From Streptomyces olivaceus (GTDB lineage: Bacteria > Actinomycetota > Actinomycetes > Streptomycetales > Streptomycetaceae), in NCBI RefSeq assembly GCF_000721235.1, contig NZ_JOFH01000033.1, forward strand, positions 7,604 through 71,603: a DNA stretch of 64,000 bases, written 5' to 3'. This document shows positions 24,800 to 33,340 of the stretch, piece by piece; position 1 is the stretch's first letter, and each line of letters begins with the position of its first letter. Both the position numbers and the translations under genes were made by a program. The notes under the pieces were generated by a model. That model was not told the origin of the DNA. It ran no database searches and saw only the letters and a program-made list of their open reading frames with translations.

Positions 24800-25321
24800 T
24801 CAGCCCGCCAGCCGCGCCTCCACCGCCGCCACGACCTCGTCGGCCTCCGGCTCGGTCTGCGGCGCGAACCGGGCGGCGACCTTGCCGTCCCGGCCGATCA
24901 GGAACTTCTCGAAGTTCCAGCGGATGTCCCCGCTGTGGCCCTCGGCGTCCGCGAAGCCGGTCAGCCGGTCGTACAGCGGATGCCGGCCCTCCCCGTTCAC
25001 CTCGGCCTTCTCGGTCATAGGGAAGGTGACGCCGTACGTCGCCGAGCAGAACTCCGCGATCTCGTCGGCGCTGCCCGGCTCCTGGCCCATGAACTGGTTG
25101 CAGGGCACGCCCAGCACGGTGAACCCCTGCTCCGCGTACCGCTCGTGCAGGCGCTCCAGGCCCGAGTACTGCGGGGTCAAGCCGCACTTGGAGGCCACGT
25201 TGACCACCAGCACGACCCGCCCCGCGTACTGGGCGAGGTCCGCGTTTCCGCCCTGCAGGGCGCCGATCTCCACATCGAGGGGAAGGCTGTCGTCGTTCCG
25301 CGTGTTCGGTGAGCTCGTCAT
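24800..25321 (-). CDS. Glutathione peroxidase-family (thiol peroxidase) protein
   Basis: 173 residues. Family motifs: VVNVASKCGLTPQY with peroxidatic Cys46 in place of selenocysteine, GVPCNQFMGQEPG with the conserved Gln, and WNFEKFLIGRDG with the conserved Trp. Such Cys-type enzymes reduce hydroperoxides, usually with thioredoxin or, in actinomycetes, mycothiol-linked partners and not glutathione. ATG 25321 was chosen; only a weak ribosome-binding site is visible. The gene is followed by a strong convergent terminator and preceded by a 16-bp tandem repeat. Confidence 0.9.
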   Translation of the reverse strand: MTSSPNTRNDDSLPLDVEIGALQGGNADLAQYAGRVVLVVNVASKCGLTPQYSGLERLHERYAEQGFTVLGVPCNQFMGQEPGSADEIAEFCSATYGVTFPMTEKAEVNGEGRHPLYDRLTGFADAEGHSGDIRWNFEKFLIGRDGKVAARFAPQTEPEADEVVAAVEARLAG

Positions 25322-25360
25322 GGAACGGATGCTAGTCCCGGAGTCCCGGAGTCCCGGCCG

Positions 25361-25430
25361 CCTGAGAGCCCGGACCCCTGAGAGCCCGGACCCCTGAGAG
25401 CCCGGACACCTCAGAGCCCGGACACCTCGG
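25361..25430. repeat. 16-bp tandem repeat between glutathione peroxidase and regulator genes
   Basis: CCTGAGAGCCCGGACC occurs at 25361 and 25377, with near copies at 25393 and 25409 (CCTCAGAGCCCGGACA) and a partial copy to 25430. The array runs into the last codons of the minus-strand regulator (stop at 25411), so it has altered or extended that C terminus. Confidence 0.75.
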
Positions 25431-26409
25431 GTCCCGGGCGCCCCGAAGCCCCTGCCGCCTCGACGAGCACCTCTCCGGCCGGCGTCCGCGAGTACAGCAC
25501 CGACCGTCCCGCCCGGCGCCGCCGCACCAGCCCCGCGTCCAGCAGCACCCGCAGGTGCCGCCCGACCGAGCCGAGGCCCTGCCCGGTCACGCCGACCAGC
25601 TGGCTGGTGCTCATGGGCGTGCCGAGCAGGGCCAGCACGCCCGCTCGGGCCGGCCCGAGCAGCGCGCCCAGGGCGGCGGGCACCCGCCGGGCCCCGTCGT
25701 CGGCGAGGGCGCCCGCGCACGGGTAGATCACCGCGTACCGCTCGGGTTCCTCCCACGCCACCCAGCCGTGCCGCTGCGGAGTGATCGGCACGAGGATCAG
25801 CTCGGCGCCGGCCAGGTCGCGGGGCGGGTAGGGGTTCAGGTTGATCTGGAGCCGGCCGTCGCCGAGCCAGCGGGTGCCGGGGCGCAGGGCGTCGAGCGCG
25901 GCCGCCCAGCCGCCCCGGCTCACCTGGGCGATCCGCGCGACGACATCCGCCTCCAGGACCCGTCGGCGCCGGTCCCAGTCCGGTCGTACCGCCTCGGTCC
26001 AGACCTGCTCCAGCACCGCGGCGGCCCGTTCGGGCAGGTCGTCGCGGTCCAGGGCGGCGGGGAGCGTGCCGCCGAGGGAGACGGCCAGGTCGGCGCGTGC
26101 CTCGTCGGGGGCGGTCGCCCGGATCCGCGCGATGCCGTCCGCGAAGCTCTGGCCCTCCGTCGGGGTGGGGGTGAGGAAGTCGGCGTTCCACTCCCGGCCC
26201 AGGCCTGAGGCGACGAGCAGCGCCGTCACCGGGTCGGCCGCCATGCGGCGCAGGTGGGCGGGGCGGTGGGCGTCGAGCCAGGCCCGCTCGCCGGGGTGCC
26301 CGGCCGCACCGAAGTACAGCATCTTCAGACACGCGAGGGTCTCGTCGAGCGGTGAGACCACGAACCGGCTGCGCGCGAGCGTGTCGGCGTCGATCAGCCA
26401 CCAGCCCAT
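25411..26409 (-). CDS. ArsR-like winged-helix regulator (DUF5937-type)
   Basis: 332 residues. A ~240-residue N-terminal domain of unknown ligand specificity is followed by a C-terminal ArsR-like winged helix (~245-325: LLGPARAGVLALLGTPMSTSQL, GVTGQGLGSVGRHLRVLLDAGLVRRRRAGRSVLYSRT). The ArsR metal-binding cysteines are absent, so it is not a simple metal sensor. It is divergent from an MFS transporter, with an obvious dyad (26513-26534) between them, so it probably represses that transporter and possibly itself. The last residues derive from the 16-bp repeat array. Start ATG 26409. Confidence 0.8.
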   Translation of the reverse strand: MGWWLIDADTLARSRFVVSPLDETLACLKMLYFGAAGHPGERAWLDAHRPAHLRRMAADPVTALLVASGLGREWNADFLTPTPTEGQSFADGIARIRATAPDEARADLAVSLGGTLPAALDRDDLPERAAAVLEQVWTEAVRPDWDRRRRVLEADVVARIAQVSRGGWAAALDALRPGTRWLGDGRLQINLNPYPPRDLAGAELILVPITPQRHGWVAWEEPERYAVIYPCAGALADDGARRVPAALGALLGPARAGVLALLGTPMSTSQLVGVTGQGLGSVGRHLRVLLDAGLVRRRRAGRSVLYSRTPAGEVLVEAAGASGRPGPEVSGL

Positions 26410-26512
26410 CCGCCGACCACCTCACGCCTCGGGACTCCTCAGGACTCCTCAGGACTCCCCGGGACCCATCGGGACTCCCCGGGACTCCTCCGGGCGCCCT
26501 CTGGGAAGACGA

Positions 26513-26534
26513 TGTTTCGCGTCCGCACGAAACA
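26513..26534. promoter_or_regulatory. Operator TGTTTCG-N8-CGAAACA between ArsR-like regulator and MFS gene
   Basis: Perfect 7-bp inverted arms (26513-26519 and 26528-26534), 37 bases upstream of the MFS start and 104 upstream of the regulator. The surrounding AACAATAA is unusually AT-rich for this genome. The left side (~26430-26500) has repeated GGGACTCC units. Confidence 0.7.
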
Positions 26535-26571
26535 ATAACCGCGGCAGCCCGCCCCGCCCCAGACTCCCCGC

Positions 26572-27798
26572 ATGCCGGACGACACCCCCCGCAGGACCTA
26601 CACCGACCTCTTCAGGACCCCCGAGTTCAGCCCGCTCTTCCTCTCCTCCTCCGCCAACATCGCCGCCCAGACGGTGAGCGGACTGGCCCTCGGCACGCTC
26701 GTGTTCCGGGCGACGAACTCGCCGCTGCTGTCCGCGCTGAGCATGTTCGGACCGGCGCTCGCCCAGGTGCTGGGCGCCACATTCTTCCTCTCCGGCGCCG
26801 ACCGGCTGCCGCCGCGTGCGACGCTGGCCGGTCTCGCGCTGGCCTTCGCCGCCGCCACCTCGGCCCTCGCGCTGCCCGGCCTGCCCGTCTGGGCGATGCT
26901 CGCCATCGTCCTCGCCGAGGGACTGATCGCCTCCCTCGGCGGCGGCGTCCGCTGGGGCCTGCTGACCGAGATCCTCTCCAAGGACGGCTACCTGTCGGGG
27001 CGTTCGCTCTTCAACATGATGAGCGGCGTCATGCAGATCGCCGGATACGCGGCCGGCGGCGTCCTGGTGGCCGTGCTGTCACCGCGCCTGTGCCTGCTGA
27101 TCGCGGCCGCCCTGTACGGCACGTCGGCCGCCCTTGCCCTCCGCCTGACCCGCCGCCCGCCCCGCGCCTCGGGCCGCCCCTCCGTACGGGCCACCTGGAG
27201 CGCCAACGCCCGGCTGTGGTCCGCCCCCGCACGCCGGCACGTCTACCTCGCCCTGTGGATCCCCAACGGCCTCGTCGTCGGCTGCGAGTCCCTGTACGTC
27301 TCCTACGACCCGCGCGCCGCGGGCACGCTCTTCGCCGGCGCGGCCCTGGGCATGCTGGCCGGGGACGTGACGGTCGGCCGGCTGCTCCCGCCCCGGCTGC
27401 GCCCGCGGCTCGGCATCCCGCTCCTGGTGCTGCTGGCGGCGCCGTACCTCGTCCTCTTCCTGCGCCCGCCGCTGCCGCTGACGGCCGTACTGGTCGCGCT
27501 GGCCTCGTTCGGATTCGGCGCGAGCCTGGTGCAGCAGGAGCGCCTGGTCGCGCTGACCCCCGACGACCTCTCCGGCCACGCCCTCGGCCTGCACTCCGCC
27601 GGGATGCTCACCATGCAGGGCGTGGCCGCGACCGTGGCCGGCACGGTCGCCCAGCTGACCTCGTCGGCGACGGCGATGACCGTGATGGCTCTCGCCTCGC
27701 TCACGGTGACGTTCACCCTGACCGCGGTGAGCCGCCGGGGCGCGATCGACGGGGGCCTGTGGCCGACCCGGGCGGCAGGCGCGGTACGGGCCACGTGA
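26572..27798 (+). CDS. MFS transporter
   Basis: 408 residues with about 12 hydrophobic segments. FRATNSPLLSALSMFGPALAQ, YLSGRSLFNMMSGVMQIAGY and the two six-helix halves around a basic loop (RLTRRPPRASGRPSVR) fit the DHA1/enterobactin-exporter-like MFS group. It probably exports a small molecule sensed by the divergent ArsR-like protein. No Shine-Dalgarno sequence is visible before ATG 26572, so the mRNA may be leaderless or have a short leader. Substrate unknown. Confidence 0.85.
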   Translation: MPDDTPRRTYTDLFRTPEFSPLFLSSSANIAAQTVSGLALGTLVFRATNSPLLSALSMFGPALAQVLGATFFLSGADRLPPRATLAGLALAFAAATSALALPGLPVWAMLAIVLAEGLIASLGGGVRWGLLTEILSKDGYLSGRSLFNMMSGVMQIAGYAAGGVLVAVLSPRLCLLIAAALYGTSAALALRLTRRPPRASGRPSVRATWSANARLWSAPARRHVYLALWIPNGLVVGCESLYVSYDPRAAGTLFAGAALGMLAGDVTVGRLLPPRLRPRLGIPLLVLLAAPYLVLFLRPPLPLTAVLVALASFGFGASLVQQERLVALTPDDLSGHALGLHSAGMLTMQGVAATVAGTVAQLTSSATAMTVMALASLTVTFTLTAVSRRGAIDGGLWPTRAAGAVRAT

Positions 27799-27902
27799 CG
27801 CGCCGCACCTCGCCGGACCCGGCCGGGCCGCGTCACGATGCCCGGCGGGGCTCCGGTCTCTCGATTGGATTAAGGCCTGCCGGGAAACTCCTCGCGGGCC
27901 AC

Positions 27903-27923
27903 ATGCTTGCCTAGGCTAAGCAT
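27903..27923. promoter_or_regulatory. Imperfect palindrome upstream of the SpoIIE phosphatase gene
   Basis: ATGCTT at 27903-27908 and AAGCAT at 27918-27923 flank GCCTAGGCT. The core TAGGCTAAGC resembles part of the DtxR/DmdR iron-box consensus (TTAGGTTAGGCT...), but several positions differ. It lies 66 bases upstream of the start at 27989. Candidate only. Confidence 0.3.
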
Positions 27924-27988
27924 CCGGGGAGAGACGCCCGGTCACAGGGCAAGGCGGCTCTTGAGCGCCGCGACACCGGAGTGGATCC

Positions 27989-29080
27989 ATGACCGTGAAG
28001 AAGTCGCCGTCCGCTTCCGTCGCACTGTCCTGGATGCCGGTGGCGGCCATGACCGTGGTCGTCGTCGGCGACATCACGGCGGGGCCGGGCGTGGGACTGC
28101 TGCCGCTGGTGTCGCTCGGGCCCGCCTTCGCCGGACTGGTCGGCGGCTGGCGGCGTACGGCGCTGATCGGACTGGTCGCGCTGCTCCTCTGCGTCGGCCT
28201 CGGCATGTACAACGGCCTCTTCGACCGGCCCCGCGGCTACACCGCCATGGTGTCGGTGGCCGGAGTGACCGGCGCCGGTATCGCCGCGGCCGTGATGCGC
28301 TCGCGCCGGGAGGCGGAGCTGGCCAGCGTGCGTTCCATCGCCGAGGCCGCCCAGCGGGTCCTGCTGCGTCCGGTGCCGCTGACCGCGGGCCCGCTGCAGG
28401 CGGCCGTCTCGTACACCTCGGCCCTCGCCGAGGCCCGGATCGGCGGCGACCTGTACGAGGTCGTGGCCTCACCGCACGGCGTCCGCGTGATCGTGGGCGA
28501 CGTCCAGGGCAAGGGCCTGGCGGCGGTGGAGACGGCGGCGCGGGTGCTCGGCACGTTTCGGGAGGCGGCGTACGACGAGAAGGACCTGACCGCGCTCGGC
28601 GAACGGCTGGAACGCAGCGTCGCCCGCGAGCTGGAGGACGAGAAGTTCGTCACCGCGATCCTCGCCGAGATCGGCGACGACCACCGGGTCGTCCTCCTCA
28701 ACTACGGCCACCCGGCGCCGATGGTCGTCCACCCCGACGGCACCGCCGACTTCCCCGAGCCGCCCGCCTACGCCCTCCCGCTGGGCCTGGCCGCGCACGG
28801 AGGCCCGGCCCCCGACCCGTACGCGGTGCCCTTCACCCCCGGCGACCAACTGCTCCTCTACACCGACGGCGTCACCGAGGCCCGCGACGAGCAGGGCGCC
28901 TTCTACCCCCTCGCCGACCGCCCCCACCTCCTGGAGGACCCCGACGTCCACCGCGCCCTGGACGCCCTGCGCGAGGACCTGGTGCGCCACACGGCGGGCC
29001 CCCACCACGACGACGCGGCCATGCTGCTGCTGCGCTACCAGGGCCACGGCGACGGGGGAGCGGCCGGCCCCGTGCGGTGA
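27989..29080 (+). CDS. Membrane-anchored PP2C/SpoIIE-family Ser/Thr phosphatase
   Basis: 363 residues. Three to four hydrophobic segments in the first ~105 residues (MPVAAMTVVVVGDITAG, LIGLVALLLCVGLGMY, AMVSVAGVTGAGIAAAVM) precede a SpoIIE phosphatase domain (~135-350). It has the metal-binding motifs ARIGGDLYEV, VIVGDVQGKG, LLLYTDGVTEARD and HHDDAAML. Streptomyces uses many such phosphatases to switch anti-sigma/anti-anti-sigma partners; none of those partners is adjacent, so the target is unknown. ATG 27989 has GGAG 7 bases upstream. Confidence 0.9.
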   Translation: MTVKKSPSASVALSWMPVAAMTVVVVGDITAGPGVGLLPLVSLGPAFAGLVGGWRRTALIGLVALLLCVGLGMYNGLFDRPRGYTAMVSVAGVTGAGIAAAVMRSRREAELASVRSIAEAAQRVLLRPVPLTAGPLQAAVSYTSALAEARIGGDLYEVVASPHGVRVIVGDVQGKGLAAVETAARVLGTFREAAYDEKDLTALGERLERSVARELEDEKFVTAILAEIGDDHRVVLLNYGHPAPMVVHPDGTADFPEPPAYALPLGLAAHGGPAPDPYAVPFTPGDQLLLYTDGVTEARDEQGAFYPLADRPHLLEDPDVHRALDALREDLVRHTAGPHHDDAAMLLLRYQGHGDGGAAGPVR

Positions 29081-29236
29081 GCCCGCCGATACGAGGCCGA
29101 TACATGGCTGAGCGCTGCCGGATGCCCGGTCGTCGTCCTACGGAAGGCACAATGCGAAGGGGACGATCCGGACCGCGACGAGTCGGCCGGAACGGGACGA
29201 GTCGGGACAGGACGCGAAGAAGGAAGACCGGACCCA

Positions 29237-30004
29237 GTGACTGACAGGGACGCCCCCGCACCCGTAGCCGCCCCCGCCCCCGTGACGATCCTGCTGGTCG
29301 AGGACGACGAGGTCATCCGCAGGTCCGTCACCATGGCGCTGGAGCGCTACGGCTACCGCGTCATGTCCGCGGGCGACGGACTCACCGGACTGGAGCTGTT
29401 CCGCGAAGGCCGCCACGACCTGCTGCTCCTGGACGTGATGCTGCCCGGCCTCGACGGCATCGGGCTGTGCCGCCGGATCAGGGAGACCAGCATGGACCCC
29501 GTGCTGATGATGTCCGCGCGCGGCGACGCCCTGGAAGTGGTCTCCGGACTGGAGGCCGGCGCCGACGACTACGTGGTCAAGCCCGTCGACACCGCGGTGC
29601 TGGTGGCCCGCATCCGCTCACTGCTGCGCCGCGCGGTCTACGCCCCCGCCCAGGCGGACCGGGCACGACCGGAGCGCCACCGCCCCGACGGCCGCGACAG
29701 CGACCACGACCGCGACCCGGCCCTGCTCGTCTTCGGCGACCTGACCATCGACACCGCGGGCCTGGAGGTGTCCCTGGCCGGCCGCCCCGTCGCGCTGGCC
29801 CCGACCGAACTGCGGCTGCTGCTGGAGTTCGCCGCGCACCCCGGCACCGTACTGGACCGCCAGGCCCTGCTGCGCAACGTGTGGGACTACGGCTGGGACG
29901 GCGACAGCCGCGTGGTGGACCTGTGCGTGCAGCGGCTGCGGAAGAAGATCGGGGCCGACCGCGTCGAGACGGTACGCGGGTTCGGCTACAAGCTGCGGCG
30001 CTGA
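29237..30004 (+). CDS. OmpR/PhoB-family response regulator
   Basis: 255 residues. Receiver domain (~17-130): VEDDE acidic pocket, LLLLDVMLPGLDG with phospho-acceptor Asp66, and DDYVVKPVD with the conserved Lys. A winged-helix DNA-binding domain (~160-253) follows, with LTIDTAGLEVSLAGRPVALAPTELRLL and VVDLCVQRLRKKIG. The linker is rich in Arg/Asp/His. GTG 29237 has a GAAGAAGGAAG stretch upstream. The histidine kinase starts one base after the stop, so the pair is co-transcribed and probably translationally coupled. Confidence 0.92.
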   Translation: MTDRDAPAPVAAPAPVTILLVEDDEVIRRSVTMALERYGYRVMSAGDGLTGLELFREGRHDLLLLDVMLPGLDGIGLCRRIRETSMDPVLMMSARGDALEVVSGLEAGADDYVVKPVDTAVLVARIRSLLRRAVYAPAQADRARPERHRPDGRDSDHDRDPALLVFGDLTIDTAGLEVSLAGRPVALAPTELRLLLEFAAHPGTVLDRQALLRNVWDYGWDGDSRVVDLCVQRLRKKIGADRVETVRGFGYKLRR

Positions 30005-30005
30005 C

Positions 30006-31259
30006 GTGGCCGCCGTACGCGACCTGCTCAACTGGCGTTCCCTGCGCTGGAAGACCTGCCTGCTCGTCACCGTGTGCTGCTGCGCCGTCGCGCTCACCGT
30101 CGGAAGCCTGGTGCACTCCAGCACCCGGGACCGGTCGATGAACGACGGCGCCGCGAAGGCCCTCACGACGCTCTCCCGGGACCTGGAGGACTACGAGCGC
30201 GAGGGCACCCCGCCCCCCGGCCTCCACTTCCTGCCCGACGCCGCTCCCGACGAGCTGCTGCACCGGCTCCGCGACCGCCAGGAGGGGGCGCTCGGCGCCG
30301 TCACCTGGTACGAGGAGCCGGGGCCCGGTGACCACCCCGCCATGTGGGCGGCGCGCACGTACCGCGGCCAACCCGTCGCCGTGGAGGTCGACATGACGGC
30401 CGACCTGCTCACGCGCCGCGCCCTGGACCGGCACATGTGGAAGTACTCCCTGCTCGCCCTGGCCGTCGTCGTCCCCCTGTCGGCGCTCGCCGCGGAACTG
30501 CCGCACCGTCGGTTGCGCCGGGTGGCGCGCACCGCCCGCCGGATCGGGTCCGGAGACCTGACCGCCCGGATCGGGGCGGGCCGCGGCAAGGACGAGATCG
30601 CCGCGATCTCGGCCACGGTCGACTCGATGGCCGACAGCCTGCACCAGCGGCTGCTGACCGAGCAGCGCTTCACCGCCGACGTGGCCCATGAACTGCGCAC
30701 CCCGCTGATGGGCCTGGTCACGGCCGGCGAACTGCTCCCGGAGGGGGAGGCCACCGCCCTGGTGCAGGACCGGGTACGAGTCCTGCGCACGCTGGTCGAG
30801 GACCTGCTGGAGATCTCCCGGCTCGACGCGGGAGCCGAGCGGGCCGAGCTGCGGCGGGTACCGCTGGCCGAGGCGGTCCCGGAGTCACTGGACCGCGCCG
30901 GGCTGCGGACGCGGTTCACCGCGACGGGCGCCGGGTGCGCCGAGACCGACCCGCGCCGTCTCGACCGGATCGTCACCAACCTCGTCGTCAACGCCCACCG
31001 CCACGGGCACGCCCCCGTCGAGGTCACGGTCGCCGGCACCACGGTGACCGTGCGGGACCACGGCCCCGGCTTCCCGCCCGGCCTGCTCACCGACGGACCC
31101 CAGCGCTTCCGCACCGGAACACCGGAACGCGGCCGGGGCCACGGACTCGGACTCACCATCGCCCTGGGCCAGGCAGGGGTCGTCGGAGCCGCCCTCACCT
31201 TCGCCAACGCCCCCGACGGCGGCGCCGTGGCGACTCTCCGCCTCCCGCCCGCCGGGTAA
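30006..31259 (+). CDS. Sensor histidine kinase
   Basis: 417 residues. A first membrane segment (LLVTVCCCAVALTVGSLV, ~18-36), a ~100-residue extracytoplasmic sensor, and a second segment (YSLLALAVVVPLSALAAEL) come first. HAMP (~165-215), HisKA with DVAHELRTPL (His228) and an ATPase domain with NLVVNAHRHG (N box), DHGPGFP (G1) and GRGHGLGLTIA (G2) follow. Immediately downstream, past a terminator hairpin, is a D-Ala-D-Ala carboxypeptidase gene, so envelope stress is a plausible signal (inference). GTG 30006 follows the response-regulator stop. Confidence 0.92.
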   Translation: MAAVRDLLNWRSLRWKTCLLVTVCCCAVALTVGSLVHSSTRDRSMNDGAAKALTTLSRDLEDYEREGTPPPGLHFLPDAAPDELLHRLRDRQEGALGAVTWYEEPGPGDHPAMWAARTYRGQPVAVEVDMTADLLTRRALDRHMWKYSLLALAVVVPLSALAAELPHRRLRRVARTARRIGSGDLTARIGAGRGKDEIAAISATVDSMADSLHQRLLTEQRFTADVAHELRTPLMGLVTAGELLPEGEATALVQDRVRVLRTLVEDLLEISRLDAGAERAELRRVPLAEAVPESLDRAGLRTRFTATGAGCAETDPRRLDRIVTNLVVNAHRHGHAPVEVTVAGTTVTVRDHGPGFPPGLLTDGPQRFRTGTPERGRGHGLGLTIALGQAGVVGAALTFANAPDGGAVATLRLPPAG

Positions 31260-31270
31260 CGCGGGGAGCA

Positions 31271-31305
31271 GCCGGTCATCCGCTGTTACGCAACGGATGA
31301 CCGGC
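31271..31305 (+). terminator. Terminator/attenuator after the two-component genes
   Basis: Perfect 12-bp arms GCCGGTCATCCG (31271-31282) and CGGATGACCGGC (31294-31305), 11-base loop. It lies 12 bases after the kinase stop and about 105 before the carboxypeptidase start, so it separates or attenuates the downstream gene. Confidence 0.75.
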
Positions 31306-31409
31306 CGCGCGGCAGCGAAGACCCGCCCACGGCCGTGCGGACACCGGCCCCGCCGAGAGTGGCAACGGAGCGCGAACGCCGCGCACCACACCCTCCGGAG
31401 GTGGCTCCC

Positions 31410-32426
31410 ATGCACCGGCTGCCCGACCCCGGCGACCCCGGCGACACTCGTGGCCCCGACGGCCCCCGCACCCCCGCCCGGCACCGCGGAGCCCTCCTCG
31501 CCGCCGCCGCGACCGCCCTGGCCACGCTGATGGCCCTGACGATCCTCTTCCGCACCGACAGCGGAGCGGACGCCGCCCCCACCACCCTCCCCTGGCCGGA
31601 CGACGGCCAGGCGGCGGTGCTGATCGAGGGGCTCGGCGAGCGCGGCGACCTGGGCGCCCACGGCCCGGAACGACCGGTGCCGATCGCCAGCGTCGCCAAG
31701 GTGATGACGGCCTACGTGATCCTGCGCGACCACCCGCTGCACGGTGACGAATCCGGCCCCCTGGTCCCCGTGGACCAGCAGGCGGTGAACGAGTCCTTCT
31801 CCGGCACCGAGTCCACCGTGGAGGTCAGGCCGGGACAACGCCTGACCCAGCGCCGCCTGCTGGAACTGATGCTCATCCCCTCCGGCAACAACATCGCGAG
31901 GCTGCTGGCCCGCTGGGACGCGGGATCACAGCAGGCGTTCGTCGCCAGAATGAACAGCGCCGCAGCCGACCTGGGCATGCACAAAACCACCTACACCGGG
32001 GCCAGCGGCATCGAGCCCACCACTCTGAGCACGGCCGCCGACCAGCTGAAACTGGCCCGCAAGGTCATGCGCGACGACGTCTTCAGGTCCATCGTCGCCA
32101 GGCCGGACACGACCGCCCCCGCGATGCCCGGCCCCCTCCCCAACACCAACGACCTGCTGGACACCCGAGGCGTCGTCGGCATCAAGACCGGCTCCAGCAC
32201 CCCGGCCGGAGGCGCACTGATGTGGGCGGTCACGGTACGGGACGGACGCGGACACGAGCACCTGGCCCTCGGCGTGGTCCTGCACCAACACCCCGACACC
32301 ACCCCACGGGAGGGCCTGCAAGCCGCCTTCGACACCAGCCGCGCCCTGATGGAGGCAGTACGCAGCCGAGCCTCCACGACCACCCCGACACCGACGGCGC
32401 AGGGCACCGGCCCCACGAGCGGGTGA
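31410..32426 (+). CDS. D-alanyl-D-alanine carboxypeptidase (S11 family)
   Basis: 338 residues. An N-terminal membrane/signal segment (GALLAAAATALATLMALTIL, ~25-44) precedes an S11 domain with SVAK (nucleophile), SGNN (SxN) and KTGSS (KTG). The segment PIASVAKVMTAYVILRDHPL is nearly identical to the large protein at 19505, so the two are paralogues; this one lacks the long cytoplasmic extension. ATG 31410 has GGAGGT 7 bases upstream. Its place after the response regulator/kinase pair suggests regulation by that system. Confidence 0.9.
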   Translation: MHRLPDPGDPGDTRGPDGPRTPARHRGALLAAAATALATLMALTILFRTDSGADAAPTTLPWPDDGQAAVLIEGLGERGDLGAHGPERPVPIASVAKVMTAYVILRDHPLHGDESGPLVPVDQQAVNESFSGTESTVEVRPGQRLTQRRLLELMLIPSGNNIARLLARWDAGSQQAFVARMNSAAADLGMHKTTYTGASGIEPTTLSTAADQLKLARKVMRDDVFRSIVARPDTTAPAMPGPLPNTNDLLDTRGVVGIKTGSSTPAGGALMWAVTVRDGRGHEHLALGVVLHQHPDTTPREGLQAAFDTSRALMEAVRSRASTTTPTPTAQGTGPTSG

Positions 32427-32598
32427 AGCCGAGGCCCTCCGGAACGCCCACCGAAGGCCCTGCCCGGCCCGGTGCCCGTGACTCCCGCCCCCGTACGGTG
32501 CCTGCCCGGGCGGCTCGACGGGTCAGCCCCGGGCATGACCCCGCGGTTCAGCTCCTGGTCCGACGCCCCGCGGGGACGGTGAGGGCGTCGTCCTGGGC

Positions 32599-32967
32599 AT
32601 GACGAACCCGACCACGTCCACGGCGGCCTCCCCGGTCACGACGACCGGCGGCCGACTGCACGGCCCGCTCCCTGTGGAGCAGTGGGAGGCCACCGGCTTC
32701 CCCGGATGCCGGGTGGGCGGCACGACCATGGTGCTCGGCCCACTCCTGACGCTGACCGGCGCGCGGAAGGTCGGCTGGGGCCTGTGGGGGGCCCTGGCAA
32801 CGTCCGGACTGTTCGCCCGGACCTTCCACGCGGGGGTGGACCATCTCGCCCTCCAACTGGTGCGTCCCAGGCGCCAGGCCCCGCCACCGAAGCGGTCTCC
32901 GCCGGATACGGCAAGCCTCGAGGGCTGCCGCGGCTTGCGTTATGTATTTCGAGGTATATACCATTGA
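32599..32967 (+). CDS. Possible small protein of unknown function
   Basis: An open frame of 122 residues starting at ATG 32599, with no recognised domain. One hydrophobic stretch (MVLGPLLTLTG, GLWGALATSGLF) is seen in the middle, and the C-terminal part is Pro/Arg-rich with RYVFRGIYH at the end. The last 30 codons overlap the promoter of the higB-like gene, which is unusual. No good ribosome-binding site is visible. It may be a decayed membrane protein or not a gene. The preceding 172 bases (32427-32598) hold nothing I can support. Confidence 0.25.
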   Translation: MTNPTTSTAASPVTTTGGRLHGPLPVEQWEATGFPGCRVGGTTMVLGPLLTLTGARKVGWGLWGALATSGLFARTFHAGVDHLALQLVRPRRQAPPPKRSPPDTASLEGCRGLRYVFRGIYH

Positions 32968-32971
32968 TTGC
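32935..32971 (+). promoter_or_regulatory. Promoter of the higBA-like module, apparently leaderless
   Basis: TTGCGT (32935-32940), 18-base spacer, TACCAT (32959-32964), then 7 bases to ATG 32972. Transcription would begin at or next to the start codon. No Shine-Dalgarno sequence is present. The 37-base stretch is markedly AT-rich compared with its surroundings. Confidence 0.6.
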
Positions 32972-33340
32972 ATGACGGATCGATGGCAGATCGAGATCGA
33001 GCCCGAAGTGCGGGATTGGCTGGAGCTGCTTCCGTTCCGGCTGTACCGGCGGGTCGAGGACAAGACGGACCGACTGCTGGACGAGCCGACGACCCTGGGA
33101 GAGCCGTACTCCCGCCACCTGGGTGGCAAGCTGCGTGAGCTCCGCTTCGAGCTGGACGGCGAGGCGGTACGCATCCCGTACTGGCTCGCGCCCGGACAAC
33201 GGATCGTGCTGCTGACGGTCTTCCGCAAGACGCGGATGCGCGAGGCAGCAGAAGTTGAGCGCGCGCACCAAGTCCAGAAGGTCTGCGAGACCGAACACGG
33301 CCACGCCCAACACATCTACGAGCGGCGCAAGGAGAGCTGA
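32972..33340 (+). CDS. higB: HigB/RelE-superfamily toxin (Gp49-like)
   Basis: 122 residues. It matches the phage Gp49-like/HigB family: EPEVRDWLELLP, RLLDEPTTLGEPYSRHLGG, LRELRFEL, VRIPYWLAPGQRIVLLTVFRKT and EVERAHQVQKVCE are in family order. Members are ribosome-dependent or free mRNA endonucleases neutralised by an XRE antitoxin. The antitoxin start overlaps the toxin stop (TGATG at 33338-33342), so the order is toxin first, as in higBA. The upstream frame to 32942 is open, but the promoter falls inside it, which favours ATG 32972. Confidence 0.85.
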   Translation: MTDRWQIEIEPEVRDWLELLPFRLYRRVEDKTDRLLDEPTTLGEPYSRHLGGKLRELRFELDGEAVRIPYWLAPGQRIVLLTVFRKTRMREAAEVERAHQVQKVCETEHGHAQHIYERRKES

